A stretch of DNA of 64,000 nucleotides from Desulfobulbaceae bacterium (GTDB taxonomy: Bacteria; Desulfobacterota; Desulfobulbia; Desulfobulbales; Desulfocapsaceae): assembly GCA_024227155.1 (NCBI GenBank), contig JAAELB010000881.1, forward strand, positions 1 to 64,000, read 5' to 3'. How positions within the stretch are numbered: the first letter of the stretch is position 1; every line of letters starts with the position of its first letter. Below the pieces are notes generated by a model, which was not told the origin of the DNA, did not search any database, and was given only the letters and a program-made list of their open reading frames with translations. Of the stretch, positions 51,363 through 60,052 are shown one piece after another. Position numbers and translations under genes: made by a program.

Positions 51363-53183
51363 CTAAATGTCGGAACTTTCACTCGTTTCCTGAAGATATG
51401 CTCTGAAATTGAGCAGCAAAGCGAGGGCAACAAGAGCGGCAGCAGTGAAAAATGCATCTTGCATGCCGCTTATCTGGGCCTGAACCGGGGCCAGTGTGGC
51501 GCTCTCTCTGTCGATTTCACCGGCGTACAAAAGAGTGCGTCCAGCCCAGATAGCTCCGATGACAGCCACACCTATTGTTTGTCCCAATGTTCGCGACTGT
51601 GCCATCATCCCTGAAACAATGCCAAGTTGGTGGCGAGGGGCAGCTCCCATGATAGCGCTGTTGTTGGGCGACATAAAGATACCGATCCCAGCTCCAATGG
51701 CAAATATCCGTATCCCGTAGCTCAGTGCGGTGGTCTCCTGACTCAGGGTACTGGCAGAAAGGTAACCTATGAGCATCACCACAAGGCCCACCATGGTGAT
51801 TTTACGGCTGCTGATAAGATCCGACAAGGTACCGGAGAAGGGAGAGGTTATTCCTAGCATTAGCGGAATTATGCCCATGAGTAACCCCACTTTCATAGGG
51901 GAAAATTCAAGGATATTCTCCAAATAAAAAGGCAAGAGAATGACAGTACCGCCAAGAGCAATAAAACTTATAATCCCGGTAGTCAGATTAACACTGAAAA
52001 TCCGGTTAGTAAATAATTGAGGATCGATCATCGGCTGTTTGACTTTATGCTCTATAAAAACAAAAACGGCAAGCAGCATTATACCAAAGCTGGTGAGCAC
52101 GTAGACAAGTGGGTGGGAAAATCCCTGTTGCTGGCCAAACGTCAAACCCAATAATAGTGACAAGAGACTGGAACAGAGGGTGAATGCCCCCTGGATATCA
52201 AATTGCTGTCCTCCTTTCGGTTTAAAATCAGGCAAAAATCGTAACGCAAGGATTGTTCCCAGAATGCCAATCGGCAGGTTAATAAAAAAAATCCAGCGCC
52301 AGGAAAGCACGCCAAGGATCAACCCTCCCAGGGCCGGGCCGGTGACGATTCCGGCGGAAACTATGGTGCCAATAATCCCCATGGCTTTGCCGCGCTCTGC
52401 CAGCGGAAATGCTTCAGTGATAATTGCGGCTCCAAGGGCCATGGTCATAGCGGCACCAATCGCCTGCAAAATTCGAAAAGTCACAAGCCAGTTCACGGTT
52501 GGAGATAGTCCGCACAGGACTGATCCCAGAGTGAAAACGACGAATCCGAGTACATAGATAGATTTTTTGCCAACCATATCTCCCAGCCGTCCGATACCGG
52601 CCATGGTGCATGTTATGGTAAGCAGGTAGGAAAGTACTACCCATTGAACAACTGCAAACTCAGTGTTCAGGCTACGCACCAGTGTTGGAAGTGAAACATT
52701 AATGATACTTCCATCCACTGTAGCAAGAAAAACTCCTGTGCCTACCGCAGCCATAGTGTGCCATTTGCGGCTGTAGTCTACATCTGAGGACTGTGGTGAA
52801 GATTCTGTTTTCATTTGCTGTTTCTGCATTTCTAATTCACTGTTCTGATGGCTCAGGTCATTTGCCTGGGTGGCTATCTTTTGCCTCTGAATCTCCAGTT
52901 CGCTGTTCTGTTGTTCTAGTTGTGCCGTGAGGTTTTGAATTTGTCTGAATGCCAGGATGCCGCTCATCCGGGCGGCCTGGTCGCTAATATGTAGTTGGGT
53001 CTGAACCGTTTCGGCCATGAGGTTAAACGCGGTGGTCAGCGTGCCGAACTCATTTTTCGAGACATAGTCGCTGCGTGCATCCATCTTCCCCTGGCGAAAC
53101 TGTTTTGCTGCGTTTGCCAGCTGCAATGCTGCTATAAGATCATCAAGAATTGCTCTTTGCTCAGAAGATATAAGGTAAACCAT
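51363..53183 (-). CDS. DHA2-type MFS transporter with an N-terminal HAMP-like and coiled-coil extension
   Basis: 606 residues. Residues 1-63 resemble a HAMP domain without its membrane helix (LANAAKQFRQGKMDARSDY then NEFGTLTTAFNLMAETVQTQ). Residues 64-130 are a coiled coil with a repeated QQNSELEIQRQ / HQNSELEMQKQ element. From about 140 a full 14-helix DHA2 drug:proton antiporter follows (LATVDGSIINVSLPTL, GRLGDMVGKKSIYVLG, GPALGGLI). The ATG at 53183 is two bases after the TGA of the upstream hybrid kinase and no separate ribosome binding site is present, so translation is probably coupled. DHA2 pumps normally start about 15 residues before helix 1. An efflux pump regulated through its own HAMP-like region is an inference. 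Confidence 0.82.
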   Translation of the reverse strand: MVYLISSEQRAILDDLIAALQLANAAKQFRQGKMDARSDYVSKNEFGTLTTAFNLMAETVQTQLHISDQAARMSGILAFRQIQNLTAQLEQQNSELEIQRQKIATQANDLSHQNSELEMQKQQMKTESSPQSSDVDYSRKWHTMAAVGTGVFLATVDGSIINVSLPTLVRSLNTEFAVVQWVVLSYLLTITCTMAGIGRLGDMVGKKSIYVLGFVVFTLGSVLCGLSPTVNWLVTFRILQAIGAAMTMALGAAIITEAFPLAERGKAMGIIGTIVSAGIVTGPALGGLILGVLSWRWIFFINLPIGILGTILALRFLPDFKPKGGQQFDIQGAFTLCSSLLSLLLGLTFGQQQGFSHPLVYVLTSFGIMLLAVFVFIEHKVKQPMIDPQLFTNRIFSVNLTTGIISFIALGGTVILLPFYLENILEFSPMKVGLLMGIIPLMLGITSPFSGTLSDLISSRKITMVGLVVMLIGYLSASTLSQETTALSYGIRIFAIGAGIGIFMSPNNSAIMGAAPRHQLGIVSGMMAQSRTLGQTIGVAVIGAIWAGRTLLYAGEIDRESATLAPVQAQISGMQDAFFTAAALVALALLLNFRAYLQETSESSDI

Positions 53184-53185
53184 TG

Positions 53186-56100
53186 TCAAGATTGATTGTT
53201 ATCGAACACGTTTCGAATTAATACAGCAATATCTTTTTTAGCAAGTGGTTTTAAGGCAAATTCTTTGATACCTATAGTCTTTGCTTCTTTCTCAGAAATT
53301 ATAGTGGAGTAACCTGTACAAAGGATAATAGGAATATCTGGCCGAATCTGCAACATTCGCCTGGATAGATCGGCACCTGTCATTCCCGGCATGGTTTGGT
53401 CGGTTATAACGAGATCGAACTGGTCGGGCTGCTGTTGAAAGGTTTTCAAGGCATCAAAACTGTCATTTCTTACGGTTACATTATAGCCAAGTCTTGTGAG
53501 CATATCCTTACCCATCTTTGTGAGAATTTCTTCGTCATCAATGAATAAGATTTTTTCATGTCCCGTGGGAACCTTATCCGCAGCTGCTGTCCTGTTGTCT
53601 GTATGTGCATTATTTTCATAGACGGGAAGAAACACATGGAAGGTGGCACCTTCTCCTTTTCTGTTATCAAGAGAGATGAATCCGCCACAGCTCCTGACGA
53701 TTCCATGGACAATAGCCAGTCCCATCCCGGTGCCCTTGCCGACTCTTTTGGTTGTGAAGAATGGGTCATAAATTTTTTCTGCTACCTCAGCAGGTATTCC
53801 TGTCCCTGAATCCCGGACCGAAAGCTGAATGAAGGTGCCCGCCTCTATGGTAGTCTCAAACCGTAGGTCTTCTTTGTTTAATTGTGCTTCTTTCAAAGAA
53901 ACACGTAATGTCCCGCCTCTCTTCTCCATTGCATGGTATGCATTGGTGCAAAGGTTCATCAAGATCTGATTAATTTGAGTAGGATCGGCAAATATGGGCT
54001 TGGTTTGAGGTTCAATCTCCTGAATAATTTCAATAGTAGATGGGAGTGTCGGGCGCAGCATCTTCAATGTTTCTTTCACCAAACTGGCTGGTACAAAAGA
54101 TAAGCATTTGGCGTCTGATTGACGGCTGAAGGAAAGAATCTGCTTCACAAGTTCTTTTGCCCTGCTGCTGGCTTCGAGAACCTGTTCAAGATCCTTGGCT
54201 ACCACTGATCCTGTTGGGCTGTCATCTCTTGCCATTTCTGCGTAGCCAATCACAACGGAAAGGATATTGTTGAAATCGTGAGCAATACCGCCGGCCAGAG
54301 TGCCAATAGCCTCCATTTTTTGTGCTTGCTGTAGCCTCTCCTGCAAGGACTTACGCTCTGTCATGTCTCTCGTCACACCCTCAACACCCAATACTGAACC
54401 GTGCAGATCCTTGAAGAAGTGTGCACTGGTCGAAGCCCACCATGTTGAACCATCTTTCTTTTTGAGTTGAGCTTCAAAGTTTTCTACGTGTCCTTTATCG
54501 TTAAGCAGACTCAAAAATACGTCCATCTCTTCCGGGTTCACGTAAATTTCATCAGCCATTCTCATGCCAATTGCCTCTTCTTGACTATAGCCGGATAATT
54601 TTTGTATAGAAGCGGAGACAAACACTATTTTTCCCTCCATGTCAGTGCGATATCGGAGGTCTGGTGCATTTTCTATAAGGTTACGGTACTTCAGTTCACT
54701 CTCCAGAAGGGCATGTTCATTTTTTCTGCGAGCAGTTATTTCAGATCTCAGTCGCACCAGGTAGATAATTACACACCCGGTAAACAGAATAATTCCAGCA
54801 GTCAGTAAGAGCAAAAACCATGTTGCTCTCCAGAAGGGACTGCTTACAACTATCGTCAGTATCGCCTCCTGCTTCGGTTGGCACCAGATACCGTCATTAT
54901 TAGAACCCGCTACGCGTAGCGTATACACTCCACCCTTGAGATTGGAGTATCTACCATTTCTTAAGGTGCCAGCACTAAACCAGTCGTTCTCCCATCCTTC
55001 AAGTTTGTATCTGTAGCGGTTATGTTCCGGCCTGGTGTAATTCAAAGCCGCAACACCAAATTCAAAGAAAGGTTTTTTCCAGGAAATATTTATTTGGGAA
55101 ACCTTTTCCACTGCTTTGTCGGTGACTACTACTTCGCCGCCCTGGGTGATTGAAGTAATGTAAACAGGGGGGATGAAGTCGTTATTCATGATGAGCTCAG
55201 GGTAAAAAGCGGTCACCCCTCTGGGGCCTCCAAACCACATCTGGCCATCACGGGTCTTATGATTCGCCACAAACCAGGGCCCGCCAATCTCTATACCGTC
55301 TCCTGGGCCGTATACCTTATAGTCCAGTGTTGTGGGGTTGAACTTTATTATTTCCTCAGTTGATGAGGCAACCCAGATGTTGCCTTTATTATCCTCAAGC
55401 AGTCCTTCAAGGTTGTCTGAGGGAAACGTGCCATTGAGCGTTGAATAGTGTTCAAAGCTGTTGTTTGTTCGATTAAATTTGTTTAACCCGCCACCAAGGG
55501 TGCTGATATACAAGTCCCCTGAAGAGGTGATCAACAGGTTGCAACTGGCATTGCTGCTGATGGTGTCAGGTTTCTCTGGGTTGTGGCTGTACACCTTAAA
55601 GGTTTCCTGTTCTTTGTTAAATCTATTCAAGCCACCTCCCCACGTGCCTAGCCATAAAGTGTTGCCGTCCTGCCAGATTGCCCACACCGAATTGTTACTT
55701 AGACTTGCAGGGTTGTTCGCGTCGTTCTTGAAATATCGTATTTCCTCTGTCTGGCTGTTGAATCGAACAAGACCATCTTTGTGAGTAGTCAGCCAGAGAA
55801 TTGCAGCATCTTGAGAATCCTGTATTATGCTGGTGATAAAGGAAGAGGAAATTCTTGAGTAAGATTTGCTGTATGTCTCATTTTTTCTGTCGAATATGCT
55901 GAGCTTTCCGGTTGTCTCCCCTATCCAGAAAGTACCTCTGTCATCTTCAAGAAAAGCATATGGGTGATGCCCCTCAATGGGGATGTAGGTAAATTGACCA
56001 CTTGTTTTGTCAAATTTATTCAGTTTGTTTTTATCCGTTCCGAGCCAAATCACCCCATTACTATCTTCATAAATAGGAAGAATTGAGGTTCCTTTGAGAC

Positions 56101-57256
56101 CATGGGGTGAACCGGCTTCATATTTGTATGTTATAAACTTCCTGCTCTGCACGTCATGTTTATAGATATTACCTCCGGTGGTAGTTATCAGCCAGATTAT
56201 GCCGCGCCGATCTTCATACATATATTTTGCATCACTGGTGGGCAACTTTCTGTGATTCTCATCGGTGTAGCTATAGACTTTAGATTGAAGAGTTATTGGG
56301 TTCAGGACTGTGATGCTACCTTTACTATAATGAAATATCCAAAATCTTCCTGACCTGTCTCTGGTTATCGAGGTGATTTTCTTGTCCGCGAGAAGACCTC
56401 CTTTATCGGACTGACTGGTATAATGAACAAATGACTCAGATAGAATGTCAAACTTATTCAATCCATTTTCCGTGCCGATCCAGATATCACCGTTTGTGTC
56501 TTCGGCAATAGCATTGACTTCATTACTACTGAGGCTGGCAGGAGAATTGGGATTATGCATGAATCGGCTGAATGTGGTTCTGTTCTTGTTGAGGCGATTG
56601 AGCCCATTTTGAGTTCCCACCCAGATAGTCCCCGCCGAGTCTTCAAATATGGCTCTAACCTCATTGTTTGATATACTGTTCACCATATCTGGATCATGAA
56701 GAAAACGTGTGAACACTCCAGATTCTGGATCAAGTCGGTTGAGTCCATTTTGGGTTGCAACCCATAGATATCCATCCCTGTCCTCGATCAGAGACTGGAA
56801 CTGATTGATCATACCGATTGCATCATGACTTATGGAGTTGGACTCCACAGGGTTGTGTTTGAATTGGACAAATGTGTTGTTGTCTTTACTGTACTTATTG
56901 AGTCCACTCCTCGTCCCAATCCATATCTGTCCTTTTCTATCTTCAATGATAGCAGTTACTGTATTGTTAGAAAGCCCTGAACGGCCTCTCATATATATTG
57001 TTGAATCAAGCCCATTCCATTTTATCAGTCCTGCTTGACCTCCGATCCAGAAAAAACCATCCTGATCCTCAATAAAACCGGCACCAATTGCACTGTTGTA
57101 TCCGATGTCAACTTTTTCGAAACTGTAATCCTCTCCTGCAACGACAGAGCAACAGGAGAGGATTGTCAGCAATGCAGGAAAGATTCCTGCAGAAATTAAG
57201 ACTATGAGACCTTTAAGACTGAAGAGGATAGACGGAAGCTTTTGGTATGTTATCAT
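53186..57256 (-). CDS. Two-component regulator propeller hybrid histidine kinase
   Basis: 1356 residues. Signal sequence or anchor at 1-42; about 14 Reg_prop blades (for example EDRKGQIWIGTRSGLNKY, EDSAGTIWVGTQNGLNRL, EDNKGNIWVASS) up to about 690, enough for two seven-bladed propellers in the periplasm; a Y_Y_Y domain (YRYKLEGWENDW, about 745-830); one membrane helix (about 835-858); a PAS domain (880-980); HisKA with H993 in AHDFNN; HATPase with GTGMGLA; and a receiver with D1286 (LVITDQTMPGMTG). Similar proteins sense polysaccharide pieces in Bacteroidota; the ligand here is unknown. No DNA-binding output domain. The HAMP-MFS gene follows at once and is the best partner candidate. Confidence 0.93.
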   Translation of the reverse strand: MITYQKLPSILFSLKGLIVLISAGIFPALLTILSCCSVVAGEDYSFEKVDIGYNSAIGAGFIEDQDGFFWIGGQAGLIKWNGLDSTIYMRGRSGLSNNTVTAIIEDRKGQIWIGTRSGLNKYSKDNNTFVQFKHNPVESNSISHDAIGMINQFQSLIEDRDGYLWVATQNGLNRLDPESGVFTRFLHDPDMVNSISNNEVRAIFEDSAGTIWVGTQNGLNRLNKNRTTFSRFMHNPNSPASLSSNEVNAIAEDTNGDIWIGTENGLNKFDILSESFVHYTSQSDKGGLLADKKITSITRDRSGRFWIFHYSKGSITVLNPITLQSKVYSYTDENHRKLPTSDAKYMYEDRRGIIWLITTTGGNIYKHDVQSRKFITYKYEAGSPHGLKGTSILPIYEDSNGVIWLGTDKNKLNKFDKTSGQFTYIPIEGHHPYAFLEDDRGTFWIGETTGKLSIFDRKNETYSKSYSRISSSFITSIIQDSQDAAILWLTTHKDGLVRFNSQTEEIRYFKNDANNPASLSNNSVWAIWQDGNTLWLGTWGGGLNRFNKEQETFKVYSHNPEKPDTISSNASCNLLITSSGDLYISTLGGGLNKFNRTNNSFEHYSTLNGTFPSDNLEGLLEDNKGNIWVASSTEEIIKFNPTTLDYKVYGPGDGIEIGGPWFVANHKTRDGQMWFGGPRGVTAFYPELIMNNDFIPPVYITSITQGGEVVVTDKAVEKVSQINISWKKPFFEFGVAALNYTRPEHNRYRYKLEGWENDWFSAGTLRNGRYSNLKGGVYTLRVAGSNNDGIWCQPKQEAILTIVVSSPFWRATWFLLLLTAGIILFTGCVIIYLVRLRSEITARRKNEHALLESELKYRNLIENAPDLRYRTDMEGKIVFVSASIQKLSGYSQEEAIGMRMADEIYVNPEEMDVFLSLLNDKGHVENFEAQLKKKDGSTWWASTSAHFFKDLHGSVLGVEGVTRDMTERKSLQERLQQAQKMEAIGTLAGGIAHDFNNILSVVIGYAEMARDDSPTGSVVAKDLEQVLEASSRAKELVKQILSFSRQSDAKCLSFVPASLVKETLKMLRPTLPSTIEIIQEIEPQTKPIFADPTQINQILMNLCTNAYHAMEKRGGTLRVSLKEAQLNKEDLRFETTIEAGTFIQLSVRDSGTGIPAEVAEKIYDPFFTTKRVGKGTGMGLAIVHGIVRSCGGFISLDNRKGEGATFHVFLPVYENNAHTDNRTAAADKVPTGHEKILFIDDEEILTKMGKDMLTRLGYNVTVRNDSFDALKTFQQQPDQFDLVITDQTMPGMTGADLSRRMLQIRPDIPIILCTGYSTIISEKEAKTIGIKEFALKPLAKKDIAVLIRNVFDNNQS

Positions 57257-57457
57257 TTTTTCCTGTTCAACTTTTAAAATGTTTCAGGCTAACGCTCAAC
57301 ATATCTGTTCTTTTGAAAGGTCGATTGTCCTGTATTATACCATTAATAATTCTTTGCATCGAGTTCTCCTGGGACACTTATTGGATGACTGGGCGACAGA
57401 CTGGCAACTGCGACTACACCTCTTTTTTATGTTCTTCATTGAACTCTTGTGATTAAT

Positions 57458-57572
57458 CTAACACCCCACAAGGGGGTATAAGTGCCTTGTGGGTAAAAGT
57501 AACTTCACGATTTCATAAAGAGTTCCTGAGTTTCTTGTTTTTTATGACAGAAGTTCAGGAGTAAGGCACTAA
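57458..57572 (-). repeat. Dispersed TTAGTGCC repeat, copy K (reverse)
   Basis: Read on the minus strand: TTAGTGCCTTACTCCTGAAC from 57572, CATAAAAAACAAG loop, ACTCAGGAA, AAATCGTGAAGTTACTTTTA, AAGGCACTTATAC, hairpin CCCCCTTGTGGGG, GTTAG at 57458. Nothing else was recognised in 57257-57841; a 74-codon frame at 57589 has no support. Confidence 0.92.
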
Positions 57573-57841
57573 TCATAGATGGAAAATCATGAAATGGATT
57601 TTGGTGAGAGCTTCAGTCTCATCTCAGGTTCGAAGATGTCTAGAGATAAGCTCTTCTCAATACAATTGTAAAGTAAAATTGCACTACAAACTTTCCAGGA
57701 TGAATGGTAAGGGGAAATATGAAAATTGTGGTGTGGTGTCAGATTGTTATGTCGTGGCAGGCGTTCGGTTTTTCAAGAACCAGAGGTCGTTAAAACTATT
57801 ACTCAGAGAATAGTTGTCGGCACTTCTCTCTCTATTATCTC

Positions 57842-59901
57842 CTATGTGTGATTACTATCCAGGATTTTGCGAATTAAAATTGCAATATCATTTTTTGAAA
57901 CCGGCTTTGTTACAAATTCTCGTATTCCAATAGCTTTAGCCTTTTTTTCATTCATGATGGTTGAATAGCCGGTACAAAGGATAATGGGAATATCAGCTTG
58001 AATCTGTAAAAGTGTTTTGGCGAGTTCACTTCCTGTCATGTTAGGCATGGTTTGGTCTGTGATGACAAGGTCAAATTGATTTGCGTGGTTCTGAAACGTT
58101 TCCAAAGCATCAAGACTGCTTGTTTTCGCGGTGACTTGGTAGCCAAGCTTTTCAAGCATTTTTTTAATCATATTGGCAATGATTTCTTCGTCATCAACAA
58201 AAAGAATTCTTTCTGTTCCGGTAAGAAGTTTCTCATCTGTACAGATTGCCAGTAGGGGGTCACTCTTAATAATCGGCAGAAAAATATCAAAAACTGTTCC
58301 TTTGTCAGGTTTACTGTCCAGGGAGATAAATCCTCCGTAGCTGAGAACTATGCTATGGACAATTGAAAGTCCCATGCCGGTACCTTTGCCTGTTTCTTTG
58401 GTGGTGAAATAGGGGGCAAATATTTTCTCCATAGTTTCCTTATCCATACCATGGCCGGTATCACGTATCGTTATCTGGGCAAAGACGCCACTTTCGATAT
58501 TTTGATTGCATAAGATGTCTTCATTACTGAGAAGTGTCTCTTTCAGGGATATATCCAAAGTACCACCACTATTTTCCATTGCATGATAACCATTAGTACA
58601 GATATTCAATAGTATTTGCAGGAGTTGTGTCTGGTCGGCTAAAATAGAACCAGTGGGCTGACAATCCCCCTGTTTGATGAGGATTGTGGATGGCAGGGAT
58701 GGGCGAAGCATCTTAATTGCTTCCCTAATAATTCTTTTTGGCTGCAGGGGGATGCGTTTCGTGTCTGATTGACGGCTGAAAGCAAGTATCTGTTTGACAA
58801 GTTCTTTTGCCCTGTGTCCGGCTTTTATTACCTCACCTAAATCCTCTTGAATAGCTGGTGTCTGTTTATTCTGATAAAGCGCCATTTCAGTGTAACCAAG
58901 GATAGCTGTGAGGATATTGTTGAAATCATGGGCAATACCTCCGGCTAAGGTGCCAATTGACATGACTTTTTGCGATTGATACAGTTGTTGTTTAAGGGAA
59001 CTCCTCTCCAATTCTGCGCGCTTGAGATCACTGATATCCGTGATTGTTAGCAGTACTTTTTTATTTCTTCCCACTGTCAGTAAAACAGTAGAAATGAGAA
59101 AATACAGAGTGATTTCTTTGCCATTAATAAAAAAGGTTAAGTCACCTTCTTCTTCTTGGTGAGGAGTGCCTGTTAGAAAAGTTTTATCAACTCTGGTTCT
59201 TATAGGGCAAAGTGTGCAGTCAGGTGTGTGGTTCCACATCCTTTGCCTTCAAATGAATGACAACAACGTAGAGCGTCACCGCCTAAGCAGCCAATCAATT
59301 CTTCTTCGGTTTTTCCTGAAAAATCTATGCCGCTACGGTTAATTTTATCTATTCTGCCTTTTGTGTTAACCAGTATTAGAATGTTCGGGGTGCTGTTAAA
59401 TATGATGTTTAAAGTATCAGCCTGGGTCGCACTGTCAACTTCGCCCTGCTTCAGTCTGGTGATGTCGGTTTGGGTGCCAACCATTCGAACGGCATGACCT
59501 CTTCTGTCACGAGTCACGACTTTTCCCCGTCCCAATATCCACATCCAATCACCATTTTTAACACGTATTCGATACTCTACTTCGAAGTCATCATTGTGAT
59601 TATTCAGGCAATCTAAAAATGCCTTAAAGACAGTGGTTTTGTCATCGATGTGAATTAATTTACTCCAAGCCTTAATATCCAACTGGAACTGATTTGAATT
59701 AAGGCCGAGTAAAGATGACCAGTTGGGGCTCAGATATACGTCATTAGTCTCTACATTCCAGTCCCAAATACCGTCCTGAGTTGCTTCCATGGCGAGCTTG
59801 AATCTTTCCTCACTCTGACGTAATGCCTTTTCCGCAGAATCGAGTCTATCTTTGATTTCCAGGTCACTGACTTCTGATTTGCAGTGGGAATCGTTTTTCA
59901 T
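57842..59901 (-). pseudogene. PAS-PAS hybrid histidine kinase split by a frameshift near 59200-59240
   Basis: Two overlapping frames make one kinase. 59901-59200 encodes PAS 1 (FKLAMEATQDGIWDWNVETN) and the first part of PAS 2 (ILILVNTKGRIDKINRSGID), ending in CCHSFEGKGCGTT and a stop. The second frame, open from 59239, resumes with NHTPDCTLCPIRTRVDKTF, the expected continuation of the GC-G...C-x2-C PAS pattern seen in related kinases, then HisKA (AHDFNN), HATPase (GTGMGLS) and a receiver (LVITDQTMPNMTG). No membrane segment. Its kinase and receiver parts closely resemble those of the propeller kinase downstream. A one-base change near 59222 would restore a 680-residue protein; a sequencing error cannot be excluded. 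Confidence 0.8.
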
Positions 59902-60052
59902 GAGTATTCCCTGTTTCGCAGGTGCCCATAATTTCGAGGAGATTGGTGTGTTATTTTGGGTTCGCTTGTATGGAGTTGAACACTACTCCACTCCAGATAG
60001 ACATGAAGAAAAGTCTAACTGGAGTTTGCAGACGACATAGTTGCTTGAAAAC

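Noticed and set aside
786-57572. The dispersed repeats as integron attC sites
   Set aside because: The right end GTTAG and the folding arms recall attC, but the left end TTAGTGCC is not an RYYYAAC core, spacing between copies is irregular (1-21 kb), operons rather than single cassettes lie between them, orientation is mixed, and no integrase gene is present.
786-57572. The dispersed repeats as group II intron remnants (start GTGCC)
   Set aside because: Only 100-170 bp long, no domain V-like sequence, and the 5' GTGYG and 3' AY rules do not hold.
57589-57813. 74-codon plus-strand frame between the two kinases
   Set aside because: No ribosome binding site, basic and Cys-rich chance-like composition, and it starts right at the border of repeat copy K.
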